Shown: positions 12,841 through 25,412, counted from the stretch's first letter. The stretch: 64,000 bases of DNA from Shewanella mesophila (GCF_019457515.1 NZ_CP080421.1:1-64000); one strand, 5' to 3'. Notes: a model not told the origin generated them from the sequence alone. Made by a program: numbers and translations.

Positions 12841-15800
12841 TTAAAGTTCGAAGAAAAATGGTTTGCGCTTGGTTTTCTTACCGTTAAGTTGGTTCATGGT
12901 TTCGGCATTGTAAAGTTTGCCGTTGACCATGGTATAAGTCACTCTGTCGGTAACACGAATGTCTTCGAGTGGATTGCCATCAATTACGATCAAGTCGGCA
13001 AGCTTACCTGATTTAATCGACCCCAGTTGATGATCCATGGCGAAGGTAATGGCAGGGTTGATGGTTGCCGTTTTTAACACTTCCATATTACTCATGCCAC
13101 CTTGGGCGAACATCCACATTTCCCAATGAGCAGCTAAACCTTCGCGTTGTCCGTGTGCGCCAATATTAGGTTTTACACCCAGCTCGTTTAACTCGTTGGC
13201 AACGCGTGCAACATTAAAGTGGTTATAGTGTTCATCTGGTGCCGTTGGGCGGCGCATAGAGCGAGCTTGCAACAAGTCACCAGGTACATATTTCGACAGG
13301 CGAGGGTGCGACCACACATCTGTTTTATCGTACCAATAATTTTCGCCTGAGATACCACCATAGGCAACCACTAAGGTTGGAGTATAGTGCACCTCAGTTT
13401 GGCTCCAGAACTGCTTAATGTCGTTATAGATAGCTGCGGCTGGTAGTGAATGTTCAATGGTGGTGTGGCCATCAGCAATCATGGTGAGATTATGCTGCAA
13501 CAAGCTGCCGCCTTCAGGTACCACCATCATCTCTAACTCACGCGCCGCGGCGATCACCTGCTGGCGTTGGTTACGGCGAGGTTGGTTGTAGCTCTTAACA
13601 CTAAACGCACCGACTTTTTTGAGTCGCTCTAAGTGAAACTTAGCATCATCGAGTGAATCGATATGTGAGGTGTATCCTGGTGCATTTGCACCATACAGGA
13701 TTGTGCCAGTAGAGAAGATACGCGGTCCGGCGATATTACCCGCCTTTTGTTGCTCTGAGGCGGCGAAAATTTCAGTGGTATCGTTAGAAGGATCATGAAT
13801 AGTGGTGACACCTAGGGACAAGTTGGAGTAAAGCTCCCAGTTCTGTTGCGGAATGATCTCACTTTCACCTTGTGATCCGTGAGCATGTGCATCAAATAAG
13901 CCTGGCATTAGTGTCTTGCCTTTGATATCGATAACCTCTGCGTCAGCAGGGACCTCCGTTGATGCATCACCTACAGCAACAATCTTGTTGTCTTTGACAA
14001 TCACTATGCCGTTATCGATAACCTTATCATCTTCCATGGTGATCACTTGGCCACCAACAAAGGCGATAGTTCCACGTGGAACATCCGCCTTCTTGCTAAA
14101 GCCGATATCAGTGATCTTAGGTTCGCTGTTCTCTGATTTGGCGCCTTTTTCTGCTGTGGTGTAGCTGTTATCCACGCTAACTTGATACAGCTCTGGGCCC
14201 AGAGTCCAGTAGAGTTGATTGCTGTTGTTGTTCCAACTGATACTCTCACCCGCACGTACACTTAATTGGGTAACTGGCAGATTGCTGGCTTTCGGACCAA
14301 TATCTATGGTCTCGCCATGTTTAGCGAATGGGGTGACCCAGACTTTAAAGCGCTCAGCAAACGCGAGTTGTTTGCCGTCCGGTGAGACTCTAAATTCGGT
14401 GGCGTGCTTACTGGTGTAATGGACTCGCTTTTGAAATCCATGGAGATTAATCGAGGATAGTTGTGGTGTCTCTGCGTGATCGAGAAAGAATACTCGGTCC
14501 GATTCTGCGCCGAACTGAGGCTGGTATCCATCGGGTGTGATCTTTGTGTTAGCTTTGCCTTTGATGTCGACCACATAGAGGCCGGGTTCCTGAGACCAGG
14601 TTCTTGGCGTGATATTGCCGCCTTTTGCTTTGCGGTAAACGACTAACTCTCCATCTGGGGAAAAGGTGGGTTCAACATATTTACCTGGCTCTTGGGTGAG
14701 GATTTTTGCCTTACCACCGCGCGCGCTGATAACACGGACACTACCTTGCTTGTCATCATCCCAAGTGGTGAAGACTATCTGTCTGCCATCGCGAGACCAT
14801 TGCGGGAATAGCTCTCGCAGATCGGCATCTAGCTTAGTGAGTCGAGAGACCTTGCCATCAGGTAAAGTTTTAACCCATAACTTACCTAGGGCTTCATAGA
14901 CCACCTTCTTTCCATCGGGAGATACCTGTGCCATACGTAGCATTTTGACATCGAAAATATCCTTGTCGATGTTCTGCTTAAAGCGCACGGATGGTTGTAC
15001 AGCTAGCTCTGTTTTAACCGAGAAGGGGATCTGGCTAACTTGTTTGTTGTCTATCTTTAGACGGTTTATCTTGCCACCGGCCCAGAATATGATCTCTTGG
15101 TTATCGGCGGTCCAGCTCATTGTTGGATATACGCCATGAATCGCCCAAGTCTCCTGCATGTCACGGTCGAGCTTATCGTATAGCTTGGTTTTTTCACCCG
15201 ATTTTAGATCGAGTAGATAAAGTGTCGACTGGAAACCATCTCGTTTTATATAGGCTAACTTAGTTCCATCTGGGCTAGGTGTTGGACGTATCGCACCACC
15301 AGTGCCCTCGATGAGTACTTCTATATCACCCGTTTGAGTATCGTAACGCTTAATCTTATAGATGCCTTTCACCGAATCTTTAGAGTAGTGGAAGGTTTTG
15401 CCTGGCGTGGCGTCTTGACTGAAGTAAACGTAGCGTCCATCTGGAGAGTAGGCTGGCTCACCCAAATCTTTCTGTTCGTTGGGTCGTTCTGTGAGCTTAA
15501 CGCCATCGCCACCAGCAACATGATACAACCAGACTTCACCGGCACCTAAACTGCGGCTACCTGTAAAGTGTTTACGGGCGATCAGGTACTGTGAGTCTGG
15601 GCTCCACGCAGGACTATTAAGCAGACGGAACGTTTCCTTTGTGACAGGGCGAGGGTTGCTGCCGTCGGCATCCATAATCCAAATGTTATCGCCGCCATCT
15701 TGATCGGAGGTAAACGCGATAGATTTTCCATCTGGGCTATAAACAGGCTGCATCTGCCAAGCGATGCCTTTGGCGATGGCCTTGGCTTCGCCACCTTCGA

Positions 15801-16035
15801 TGGGCATTTGATAAATATCGCCTAACAGATCAAATACTATCGTTTTTCCATCTGGGCTGACACTGACGTTCATCCAGGTGCCTTCGGATACGTCGATTTT
15901 GACTTGTTGAAGGGGAGCGTTTGCAGGCGCATTGACCTGCCAAGTCGTTTCATCGGTCTTGTCTTCTGCCCATACAGGAAGGCTAAGGCTTAAGGCTATA
16001 GCGGCACAGAGCGGGGTGAGTTTTTGTTTAAACAT
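12841..16035 (-). CDS. Secreted TolB-like beta-propeller / amidohydrolase fusion protein
   Basis: Exported protein of 1064 residues with a Sec signal peptide (MFKQKLTPLCAAIALSLSLPVWA). Residues about 50-620 carry repeated PD40/TolB-type blades with SPDGK motifs (VSPDGKTIVFD, YSPDGKSIAFTS, YSPDGRYVYFS, PSPDGTKLAYI). From about 680 a metal-dependent amidohydrolase follows, with GKTLMPGLFDAHAHG supplying the HxH metal ligands, and late IGAHGQREGLAAHWEMW and GKLADLIVIDGNPLEDI. Such propeller-amidohydrolase fusions occur in Alteromonadales; the substrate is unknown (peptides or imides are guesses). Single-gene unit. A parS-like site (14068-14083) lies in its coding sequence. Confidence 0.88.
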   Translation of the reverse strand: MFKQKLTPLCAAIALSLSLPVWAEDKTDETTWQVNAPANAPLQQVKIDVSEGTWMNVSVSPDGKTIVFDLLGDIYQMPIEGGEAKAIAKGIAWQMQPVYSPDGKSIAFTSDQDGGDNIWIMDADGSNPRPVTKETFRLLNSPAWSPDSQYLIARKHFTGSRSLGAGEVWLYHVAGGDGVKLTERPNEQKDLGEPAYSPDGRYVYFSQDATPGKTFHYSKDSVKGIYKIKRYDTQTGDIEVLIEGTGGAIRPTPSPDGTKLAYIKRDGFQSTLYLLDLKSGEKTKLYDKLDRDMQETWAIHGVYPTMSWTADNQEIIFWAGGKINRLKIDNKQVSQIPFSVKTELAVQPSVRFKQNIDKDIFDVKMLRMAQVSPDGKKVVYEALGKLWVKTLPDGKVSRLTKLDADLRELFPQWSRDGRQIVFTTWDDDKQGSVRVISARGGKAKILTQEPGKYVEPTFSPDGELVVYRKAKGGNITPRTWSQEPGLYVVDIKGKANTKITPDGYQPQFGAESDRVFFLDHAETPQLSSINLHGFQKRVHYTSKHATEFRVSPDGKQLAFAERFKVWVTPFAKHGETIDIGPKASNLPVTQLSVRAGESISWNNNSNQLYWTLGPELYQVSVDNSYTTAEKGAKSENSEPKITDIGFSKKADVPRGTIAFVGGQVITMEDDKVIDNGIVIVKDNKIVAVGDASTEVPADAEVIDIKGKTLMPGLFDAHAHGSQGESEIIPQQNWELYSNLSLGVTTIHDPSNDTTEIFAASEQQKAGNIAGPRIFSTGTILYGANAPGYTSHIDSLDDAKFHLERLKKVGAFSVKSYNQPRRNQRQQVIAAARELEMMVVPEGGSLLQHNLTMIADGHTTIEHSLPAAAIYNDIKQFWSQTEVHYTPTLVVAYGGISGENYWYDKTDVWSHPRLSKYVPGDLLQARSMRRPTAPDEHYNHFNVARVANELNELGVKPNIGAHGQREGLAAHWEMWMFAQGGMSNMEVLKTATINPAITFAMDHQLGSIKSGKLADLIVIDGNPLEDIRVTDRVTYTMVNGKLYNAETMNQLNGKKTKRKPFFFEL
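14068..14083. promoter_or_regulatory. parS-like palindrome inside the amidohydrolase gene
   Basis: AGTTCCACGTGGAACA: the central 14 bp GTTCCACGTGGAAC are identical to the site at 12721, with one outer base differing. It encodes VPRGT in the reading frame, so it lies within sequence under coding constraint. Confidence 0.7.
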
Positions 16036-16221
16036 TAATGTCCCGTTTATTTGTTTTGTTTTGTGGGTGAGTTTTTTACTGATTGTTGATGTTCGTCGAA
16101 TTTTCGCTGTTATTTATCGCATAATTTGCGTAACAGTAAAACCATAATTCTGTGACATTTAGTGAATAGTTTGCGTGTTCAGAGGGGAACAGCCCACTGA
16201 TGCAGGCTGTAGAGTGGCGCG

Positions 16222-16677
16222 TTAAAGCAATTCAAGTTGTTCGGTAAGGTATACTGGGTCACCAATATTGATGTTGGCATCATTTAGTACTCGACAGGTG
16301 ATGCCGCCACGCCAATCTGGGGTCAGTGCGGCTTTCAAGCCAGGCTGTGTCATTTCCATCTTTTTACAGGGATCGGTTTCGCCAGTGATATGCAGCCGTA
16401 GGTCGCCGATATGAAGTACTTTACCTACAGAGAGAGGGCTAAACTCAAAACCTTCGATAAGTAGATTGGCTCTGCGGGTGGTCCAAGGGAGATCTATGTT
16501 GAGTTCGTTACAGGCTAATTGCCATTGCTGGGCAGAGAGCACTGTAACTTGGCGTCTACCAGGCTTGCCAAACACATCCTGTGCGACTCCTGTCGTCGTG
16601 GTGACGAGTGCATTGCTTGTTTCGAGCATGGGGCCGCCTTTGACGACCTTATAACTAATACCTTGTAAACTCGCCAT
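16222..16677 (-). CDS. MOSC domain-containing protein
   Basis: A 151-residue single-domain MOSC protein. MOSC domains are beta-strand-rich and bind or transfer sulfur or molybdenum cofactor species. The conserved cysteine lies in TGETDPCKKMEM, followed by LTPDWRGGITCRVL, both family landmarks. Exact substrate not predictable; some single-domain MOSC proteins bind molybdenum cofactor or reduce N-hydroxylated compounds. It is encoded next to tusA, another sulfur-transfer gene, with a 68-bp gap. Confidence 0.85.
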   Translation of the reverse strand: MASLQGISYKVVKGGPMLETSNALVTTTTGVAQDVFGKPGRRQVTVLSAQQWQLACNELNIDLPWTTRRANLLIEGFEFSPLSVGKVLHIGDLRLHITGETDPCKKMEMTQPGLKAALTPDWRGGITCRVLNDANINIGDPVYLTEQLELL

Positions 16678-16745
16678 CTTGTTCCCGTCCTTTTGAGTGC
16701 TGTTTTACAGTGTAAACCGCACGTTGGTAGGGATGCAAGATATGC

Positions 16746-16991
16746 TTATAGGCCTTTTTTTATCAAATACCGATAGGGGGTTGTGGCTGTTTCGCTAGCA
16801 ATTAGCGTGTGGTCCATAAACTCACAGAAGCTTGGGATATCTCTGGTGGTGGCTGGATCATCTGCGATAATTAACAGGGTTTCACCTTCTTGCATCTTAC
16901 GCACCGATTTTCGAACCATCATCACGGGTTCCGGACATCTTAAGCCTAAGGCGTCGAGTTGGTGTTGTGCGTCAGAAAAAGTGTTGCTCAT
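16746..16991 (-). CDS. tusA: Sulfurtransferase TusA
   Basis: Small sulfur carrier that accepts persulfide from IscS and passes it to the TusBCD relay for 2-thiouridine in tRNA wobble positions. I chose the internal ATG at 16991 ([16 protein letters not shown]), giving 81 residues like E. coli TusA; the longer in-frame start at 17021 adds an unconserved leader. The active-site motif [17 protein letters not shown] contains the catalytic Cys. The C-terminus [19 protein letters not shown] is typical of SirA/TusA proteins. Confidence 0.95.
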   Translation of the reverse strand: MSNTFSDAQHQLDALGLRCPEPVMMVRKSVRKMQEGETLLIIADDPATTRDIPSFCEFMDHTLIASETATTPYRYLIKKGL

Positions 16992-17106
16992 AGATATAAC
17001 CTTGGATGATGAAAAAACCACTTTAAACAGTGGGGGCTAATATTACGCTAGCCAAGGGATTGTGCCAAGTTGGGTTAAGTTTTTTGTGAGTTAAATAGCC
17101 GTGAAG

Positions 17107-17122
17107 TGTTTCACGTGGAACA
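17107..17122. promoter_or_regulatory. parS-like palindrome upstream of ybaK stop
   Basis: TGTTTCACGTGGAACA, a hybrid with one Bacillus-type half (TGTTTCAC) and one pseudomonad-type half (GTGGAACA). Intergenic, between tusA and ybaK. It is the fourth such site within 17 kb of dnaA. Confidence 0.7.
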
Positions 17123-17138
17123 GCTTCATAGTGTTGGG

Positions 17139-17606
17139 CTAATCGATCAGATTGCTTAACTGGCCGTTGGTGATTGCTCTGAGGTCATTCGGTGCTAAAC
17201 CAATATCGAATCCCCGTCGGCCGCCGCTTACGTAACATTGATCTAAGAGTGCGGCACTGTCATGGATAAAGGTAGCGAGTCTCTTCTTTTGACCGATAGG
17301 GCTGACGCCACCGAGTACATATCCCGTTGCGCGCTGAACATCTTCTGGTGAGGCTATGGCCGCTTTCTTTGAGCCTGCTGCTTTGGCAAGGCGTTTCATA
17401 TTAAGCTTTTTATCCACAGGAATAATCGCAACCACTAACTTATGGTTATCGATTTCGGCAACCAGTGTTTTAAATACGCAGGCGACATCCAGATTAAGTT
17501 TCTCTGCGGCTTCTAGGCCGTATGCACCGCTACCAGCCTGATGTTGGTATTCGTGAACTGTGTAATTGATTTTTGCTTTATCTAGTGCTTTGGTTGCTGG
17601 GGTCAT
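17139..17606 (-). CDS. ybaK: Cys-tRNA(Pro)/Cys-tRNA(Cys) deacylase YbaK
   Basis: Trans-editing factor that hydrolyses Cys mischarged onto tRNA(Pro). The product is 155 residues (E. coli YbaK 159). Seen: start MTPATKALDKAKINYTVHEYQH, FKTLVAEIDNHKLVVAIIPVDKKLNMKRLAKA with the conserved lysine, and GYVLGGVSPIGQKKRL containing the conserved GxSPxG loop. It sits 19 bp upstream of the GNAT stop in the same orientation, so the two may share a transcript. Confidence 0.94.
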   Translation of the reverse strand: MTPATKALDKAKINYTVHEYQHQAGSGAYGLEAAEKLNLDVACVFKTLVAEIDNHKLVVAIIPVDKKLNMKRLAKAAGSKKAAIASPEDVQRATGYVLGGVSPIGQKKRLATFIHDSAALLDQCYVSGGRRGFDIGLAPNDLRAITNGQLSNLID

Positions 17607-17625
17607 AACTTGTTGTTTCCGATAT

Positions 17626-18087
17626 TTACAGTTGGTTTACCATGATGGATATTGTAGTGCCGTGGCAGTCCTGAGCATCTATTTTCTGCCAGCCTTGTTG
17701 ACGATATAGCTTGATATTATGACTCTCTGTTTGAAGGTAGAGCGTGGTGATATTCATTGTGCGAGCTTTCTCTATCGCTAACTGAATAATCTTATTGCCC
17801 AGCCCCTTACCTCGCTCACTCTTTTTGACATAAACACCACCAAGCCAGTGAGAGTCTTTAGGATAGTCAGGATTTTCTTGAAATCTTAACTGAGCAACAG
17901 CGAGTGGTTCATCACCTCGGCACAGCATTAAAATCAATGGTAGTGTATCGCGATTTAAATAGTCAGAGAGTGATGATTGCACGGTTTCTAAGGTGCGATC
18001 AGCGCTTAAGTGTCCCCACTGGTGATAATACCAACTTGCAATCGTGCAGGCTGCATTGGGGTTGTCGGCAAGTGTCTGACTGTGCAT
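17626..18087 (-). CDS. GNAT family N-acetyltransferase
   Basis: A 153-residue acetyl-CoA-dependent acyltransferase of unknown substrate. The core has the acetyl-CoA loop VKKSERGKGLGNKIIQLAIEKA (Q/RxxGxG/A type: RGKGLG near residue 96), preceded by beta-strand WLGGVYVKK and followed by TTLYLQTESHNIKLYRQQGWQ, typical of motifs A and B. It lies upstream of ybaK on the same strand. No evidence links it to a specific toxin-antitoxin or ribosomal target. Confidence 0.85.
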   Translation of the reverse strand: MHSQTLADNPNAACTIASWYYHQWGHLSADRTLETVQSSLSDYLNRDTLPLILMLCRGDEPLAVAQLRFQENPDYPKDSHWLGGVYVKKSERGKGLGNKIIQLAIEKARTMNITTLYLQTESHNIKLYRQQGWQKIDAQDCHGTTISIMVNQL

Positions 18088-18198
18088 TGAGTGATCTCGT
18101 TTGAATTGATTTGTTGATTATTTTCATAAATCAGGACTGAGTACAAGCTGTGTTTGGGCGAGGTTTTACTCGATGGGCGTAAACCGCAAAAAATGGCG

Positions 18199-18231
18199 AA
18201 AAAAAATCGAGTAACTCTCGTTACTCGATTT
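18199..18231 (-). terminator. Intrinsic terminator after fadA
   Basis: Stem AATCGAGTAAC / GTTACTCGATT with a TCTC loop, with a run of A on the left that reads as a U-tract on the - strand. It begins 27 bp downstream of the fadA stop. Confidence 0.85.
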
Positions 18232-18257
18232 CTACAAACGCTCATGGGAGGGAAGCG

Positions 18258-19442
<1,185 letters not shown>

Positions 19443-21593
19443 TTAGGCTTGGTAGTAACTACCGTTGTTGGCTGCAAGTTCACGCATCTTGTCTGTTACT
19501 TGGTATAGACCACCTAGATGCGCATATTTGTCTGCAAGTGCGACAAAGTTGGCTACGCCCATGGTGTCTATGTAACGGAACACCCCCCCTCTAAATGGAG
19601 GGAATCCAAGACCATAAACCAGTCCCATATCGGCTTCAGCTGGCGTGGCAATAATTCCTTCTTCAAGACAACGTACCGTTTCGATGATCATTGGGATCAT
19701 AGTGCGAGCGATGATGTCCTCTTTGCTGAACTCTTTTAGCTCACCAAAGGCTGCGCCCAGCAATTCATAGCTCATGGCATCAATATCTTTCTTCGGCTTA
19801 CCGCGACGATCGACTGAGTATTGGTAGAAACCTTTAGCATTCTTCTGACCAAAACGCTGCGCCTCAAACATCACATCAATTGCGTCTTTTCCGGTTTTGC
19901 CCATTCTGTCTGGGAAACCTTCAGCCATCACAGCTTGTGCATGATGACCGGTATCTAGACCAACCACATCAAGCAGGTAAGCAGGACCCATAGGCCAGCC
20001 AAACTGCTTTTCCATTACCTTATCGATAGCTGCAAAATCAGCACCATCGGCAAGTAGGCCACTAAAGCCAGCAAAGTAGGGGAACAATACGCGGTTAACG
20101 AAGAAACCTGGGCAATCATTTACCACAATAGGCGTTTTACCCATCTTAGCTGCATAGGCGACAACCGATGCGATGGTTTCTTCAGAGCTGTTCTCGCCGC
20201 GGATCACTTCAACTAATGGCATCTTATGCACAGGGTTAAAAAAATGCATACCGCAGAAACGTTCCGGTTTCTTCAGGCTCTTCGCCAGTAAGTTGATTGA
20301 GATGGTTGATGTGTTAGAGGCGATGATGGCATCTTCGCTAACGTGTTGCTCTACTTCAGCCAACACCGTTGCTTTCACTTTTGGATGTTCGACAACCGCT
20401 TCGACAACAACGTCAGCTTGCTTAATAGCACTGTAATCTAAGGTGGCAGTGATGTTATTGAGTACCGCCGCCATTTTTTCTGGGGTAGAGCGGCCACGCT
20501 TGATCTGCGCAGTCAGCAATTTAGATGCTTCGCTTAAGCCAAGCTCAAGGGCTGGCTGGGCAATATCTTTCATTACGATAGGAGTGCCTTTGCTGGCACT
20601 TTGATATGCGATACCGCCACCCATAATCCCTGCTCCTAATACGGCGGCAGACTTCGTTGGATGAGCTTGTTTTGAAGCTTTTTTCGCTTTGCCTTTTACT
20701 AGCTGATCGTTAAGGAAGATACCGATAAGCGCTTGGGCTACTTCTGTCTTAGCCAGCTTTAAGAAGGCTTGATGCTCAACTTGTAAGGCTTCTGTTCGTT
20801 CGGCGCCAGCAGCCTTTTCGATCACATCAATTGCAGCCATTGGGGCTGGATAGTGTTTGCCAGCAACTTGGAATACCATGCCCTTTGCCGTTGCAAATGA
20901 CATCATAGCTTCAAGTTTAGGTAGGGTTAATGGCGACAGTTTACGTTGACGGCGCGCTTGCCAATCAATCTCTTCTGCAATCGCATCTTTTAGCATTTGA
21001 ATCGCTGCGGTTTCTAGCGCCTCAGGTGCAACAATAGCATCGATAGCACCGACTTTTAATGCTGAATCTGGGCGCTGGTCTTTCCCTGTGGTGATCCACT
21101 CGAGTGCGTTATCGGCGCCAATGACGCGAGGTAGTCGTACCGTACCACCAAAGCCTGGAATGATCCCTAGTTTGGTTTCTGGTAGGCCAATGCGTGCGGT
21201 CGTATCCGCTACGCGCATATCTGTTGCTAAAATCGTTTCGCAACCACCGCCTAAGGCAAAACCTTTGATAGCAGAGATGGTTGGGAAGGGAAGATCTTCC
21301 AATTTATTAAATACGCTATTGGCTTCTTCTAACCATTTTAGAAGTACGGCATCATCTTGGGCGAATAAGCCTAAAAATTCGGTGATGTCTGCACCAACAA
21401 TAAAAGCGTCTTTGCCTGAAGTAAGCACTAGACCTTTAATATTATCTACTTGCGTTAGGCTGTCTAATGCGGTGTTGAGAGAGTCGAGGGTTTCTCTGTC
21501 AAATTTATTGACTGAGCCCGCGGCATTGAAACAGAGCCGAGCGATATTGTCTTCAAGTAATTCAACCTGAATTGTAGGACTTTGGTAGATCAT
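19443..21593 (-). CDS. fadB: Fatty acid oxidation complex subunit alpha FadB
   Basis: Multifunctional enzyme with enoyl-CoA hydratase/isomerase and 3-hydroxyacyl-CoA dehydrogenase activities. The product is 716 residues (E. coli FadB 729). Seen: crotonase domain (about 1-190) with [16 protein letters not shown] and [12 protein letters not shown], linker, Rossmann motif [12 protein letters not shown] near residue 320, [18 protein letters not shown], and [16 protein letters not shown]. First gene of fadBA. The 270-bp upstream gap contains a candidate PsrA operator (21735-21750). Confidence 0.98.
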   Translation of the reverse strand: MIYQSPTIQVELLEDNIARLCFNAAGSVNKFDRETLDSLNTALDSLTQVDNIKGLVLTSGKDAFIVGADITEFLGLFAQDDAVLLKWLEEANSVFNKLEDLPFPTISAIKGFALGGGCETILATDMRVADTTARIGLPETKLGIIPGFGGTVRLPRVIGADNALEWITTGKDQRPDSALKVGAIDAIVAPEALETAAIQMLKDAIAEEIDWQARRQRKLSPLTLPKLEAMMSFATAKGMVFQVAGKHYPAPMAAIDVIEKAAGAERTEALQVEHQAFLKLAKTEVAQALIGIFLNDQLVKGKAKKASKQAHPTKSAAVLGAGIMGGGIAYQSASKGTPIVMKDIAQPALELGLSEASKLLTAQIKRGRSTPEKMAAVLNNITATLDYSAIKQADVVVEAVVEHPKVKATVLAEVEQHVSEDAIIASNTSTISINLLAKSLKKPERFCGMHFFNPVHKMPLVEVIRGENSSEETIASVVAYAAKMGKTPIVVNDCPGFFVNRVLFPYFAGFSGLLADGADFAAIDKVMEKQFGWPMGPAYLLDVVGLDTGHHAQAVMAEGFPDRMGKTGKDAIDVMFEAQRFGQKNAKGFYQYSVDRRGKPKKDIDAMSYELLGAAFGELKEFSKEDIIARTMIPMIIETVRCLEEGIIATPAEADMGLVYGLGFPPFRGGVFRYIDTMGVANFVALADKYAHLGGLYQVTDKMRELAANNGSYYQA

Positions 21594-21734
21594 TGCTTGC
21601 TTCCTTATTGCTTAAAGAGCATTACCCACTATTGATTTTGTATGGCGTAGGTAAATCCCTATTTTACAGCAGGCCATCATTTGACCAGTTGTTGCTCAGT
21701 GTGCGTCTAAATTAAGAAAATTTCAACACCCAAT

Positions 21735-21750
21735 TTAAACGGTTGTTTAA
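21735..21750. promoter_or_regulatory. Candidate PsrA/fatty-acid-response operator
   Basis: Perfect palindrome TTAAAC-GGTT-GTTTAA in the divergent gap between fadBA and pepQ. PsrA, the TetR-family fatty acid regulator that controls beta-oxidation in Shewanella and pseudomonads, recognises palindromes with TTYAAAC/GTTTRAA halves. Assignment rests on motif resemblance and position only. Confidence 0.5.
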
Positions 21751-21842
21751 TTTTCTTCAGTTAGGCTGAATTTTGTCCTTTATGTTAGACTCACTGGATC
21801 ACTGCCTAACCCTATATTGTTAGGGGTAGTCATCTTTATTAG

Positions 21843-23183
<1,341 letters not shown>

Positions 23184-23195
23184 GATTGATGACCA

Positions 23196-23810
23196 TTGAG
23201 TGAAAGCTATTTGATTCCATCGGCCTCATTAATGGTTGAAGAAGAGATAAAGCATAGTCGCTTTGTTTCTTTCTTATTTCACTGTTCATCAGAGAAAGAG
23301 CTTAAGTGTGCGCTCACTAACATCAAGGGGGAATACCCGGGGGCCAATCATTATTGTTATGCCTTCGTTGCCAGTGATCCTAGTAATACCGTCGCCACGG
23401 GCTCGAGTGATGATGGCGAACCCGCGGGGAGCGCCGGCCGGCCAATGTTGGCGACATTACAAGGAGCAAACATCGGCGAGTTAGGGGCTATCGTTGTGCG
23501 TTATTTTGGTGGGACTAAGCTGGGAGTTGGCGGTTTAGTTAGGGCTTACAGCTCAGGGATTAAACAGGGACTTACCCAGCTTGAAACCGAGATAAAGTTA
23601 CTTCGTTATCCCGCTAAATTGATGTGTGATTATCATCAACTCAAAGATGTTGAGTATTTCTTGGCTCGTTGCGAGGCGATCGTTACAGATAAGGAGTTTA
23701 CAGATAAAGTATTACTCCACTTTATGATCCCTAAAAATCAACAATGTCAGCTTTCACAAGAGCTAGCAACCATGAGTCAAGGCTCGCTTAAGCCACAATT
23801 TGAAAGCTAA
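23196..23810 (+). CDS. yigZ: YigZ/IMPACT family protein
   Basis: Member of the YigZ (UPF0029/IMPACT) family, of uncertain biochemical role; the eukaryotic relative IMPACT regulates GCN2. The product is 204 residues from a TTG start (SESYLIPSASLMVEEEIKHSRF); the only nearby ATG (23189) runs straight into a stop, so the TTG start is forced. Conserved core: EYPGANHYCYAF, SDDGEPAGSAGRPML, GAIVVRYFGGTKLGVGGLVRAYSSG, with the ferredoxin-like C-terminal domain about 140-204. Same neighbourhood as E. coli (pepQ-yigZ-trkH-hemG). Confidence 0.93.
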   Translation: MSESYLIPSASLMVEEEIKHSRFVSFLFHCSSEKELKCALTNIKGEYPGANHYCYAFVASDPSNTVATGSSDDGEPAGSAGRPMLATLQGANIGELGAIVVRYFGGTKLGVGGLVRAYSSGIKQGLTQLETEIKLLRYPAKLMCDYHQLKDVEYFLARCEAIVTDKEFTDKVLLHFMIPKNQQCQLSQELATMSQGSLKPQFES

Positions 23811-23954
23811 TTTTAGCGTGCCATCTGTCATTGTGATTGTTAAAGCGACATGGTTTCACAATGTAACAATAAATTTTATACAACTGCGTGATGAATATGT
23901 GCGAAAATGCCGAAGTCTGCATGATGTCGCTATATGGATGAATAGAAAGCTTAG

Positions 23955-25412
23955 ATGCAATATAGAACCATAATAAGAATAACGGGTTTGTTGATGGGCC
24001 TGTTTTCTTTGTCACTACTCCCACCTGCACTCGTTGCCGTGATCTATAAAGATGGTGGAGGAACGGCATTTATTCAGGCATTCTTTCTGAGTTTACTTCT
24101 CGGTTTTTTGTTTTGGTATCCGAACCGTCACCATAAGAAAGACCTACGAACTCGAGAGGGCTTCTTGCTGGTGGTATTGTTTTGGGGCGTTCTGGGCTCT
24201 ATTGGTGCCGTTCCCTTCATTTTTTCTAGTCAGCCAGATTTATCTGTTACTGACAGTGTTTTTGAATCCTTCTCGGCACTGACCACTACTGGGGCCACGG
24301 TATTAGTTGGCCTAGATACTCTACCGAAAGCAATTTTGTTCTATCGTCATCTATTACAGTGGTTAGGGGGGATGGGGATCATTGTGCTTGCTGTCGCCAT
24401 TTTGCCAGTATTGGGCGTCGGGGGGATGCAGCTTTATCGAGCTGAAATACCTGGGCCAGTTAAAGACAGTAAGATGACCCCGAGAATTGCCGAAACTGCC
24501 AAGGCATTATGGTATATCTACCTTGCGCTGACTATCACCTGTGCCTTTGCTTATTGGGTCGCTGGAATGGATGTGTTTGACGCCATCTGTCACTCTTTTT
24601 CGACGATTGCGATTGGCGGTTTTTCCACTCACGATGCCAGCATGGGGTATTTTGATAGTACGGCCATTAATATGGTTTGTGTGGTGTTCTTATTGATCGC
24701 CGCCCTCAATTTTAGCCTCCATTTTGCTGCATTTACCCGACGCGGTATTAATCTGAAAGTGTATTTTAGAGATGCTGAATTTAAAGCGTTAATCGTGATT
24801 CAATTAGCCTTGACCCTTATCTGTTTTATTACGCTATATCACTCCGGTATCTACGACAGCGCCGAAGAGACCTTTGATTTTGCGCTGTTCCAAGCCGTAT
24901 CAATATCTACCACCGCAGGTTTTGGTACTGAAAGCTTTCACATGTGGCCGCTGTTTTTGCCAATGCTATTGATTTTTTCGAGCTTCATCGGTGGTTGTGG
25001 TGGCTCTACTGCTGGTGGCATTAAGGTGATGCGGATGATCTTATTGTTGCTGCAAGGCTCTAGAGAGCTAAAGCGTCTAATACATCCTCGGGGAATGTTC
25101 TCTATCCGTATAAATGGCAAGGCATTACCTGATCGTGTTATCGATGCCGTTTGGGGATTCTTTTCTGCCTATGCGTTGGTTTTTGTAGTGTGCATGTTGA
25201 TCCTGATGGCTCTTGGCATGGATAATATTACCGCCTTTAGTGCTACCGCTGCCTGTTTAAACAACCTAGGTCCTGGACTGGGTGAGGTTGCGAGTAACTA
25301 TGCGAGTATCGGCGATGGTGAAAAGTGGGTTTTGGTCGTGGCGATGTTATTCGGTCGATTAGAAGTGTTTACCTTATTGGTGTTGTTTACACCGACTTTT
25401 TGGAAGAATTGA
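23955..25412 (+). CDS. trkH: Trk system potassium uptake protein TrkH
   Basis: Inner-membrane K+-translocating subunit of the Trk system, gated by TrkA (not in this window). The product is 485 residues (E. coli TrkH 483). Seen: many hydrophobic segments and the four pore loops around SFSALTTTGATVL, ICHSFSTIAIGGFSTH, VSISTTAGFGTESF and CLNNLGPGLGEV, which supply the selectivity filter. Its stop overlaps the hemG start (TGATG), so translation of the two is coupled. Confidence 0.97.
   Translation: MQYRTIIRITGLLMGLFSLSLLPPALVAVIYKDGGGTAFIQAFFLSLLLGFLFWYPNRHHKKDLRTREGFLLVVLFWGVLGSIGAVPFIFSSQPDLSVTDSVFESFSALTTTGATVLVGLDTLPKAILFYRHLLQWLGGMGIIVLAVAILPVLGVGGMQLYRAEIPGPVKDSKMTPRIAETAKALWYIYLALTITCAFAYWVAGMDVFDAICHSFSTIAIGGFSTHDASMGYFDSTAINMVCVVFLLIAALNFSLHFAAFTRRGINLKVYFRDAEFKALIVIQLALTLICFITLYHSGIYDSAEETFDFALFQAVSISTTAGFGTESFHMWPLFLPMLLIFSSFIGGCGGSTAGGIKVMRMILLLLQGSRELKRLIHPRGMFSIRINGKALPDRVIDAVWGFFSAYALVFVVCMLILMALGMDNITAFSATAACLNNLGPGLGEVASNYASIGDGEKWVLVVAMLFGRLEVFTLLVLFTPTFWKN

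Noticed and set aside
17410..17418. Perfect DnaA box TTATCCACA inside ybaK.
   Set aside because: A single 9-mer is expected about once per 130 kb per strand by chance, no cluster surrounds it, and oriC should lie before base 1.
21088..21570. 160-codon antisense ORF within fadB.
   Set aside because: Shadow frame of a conserved gene; no homology or translation signals.
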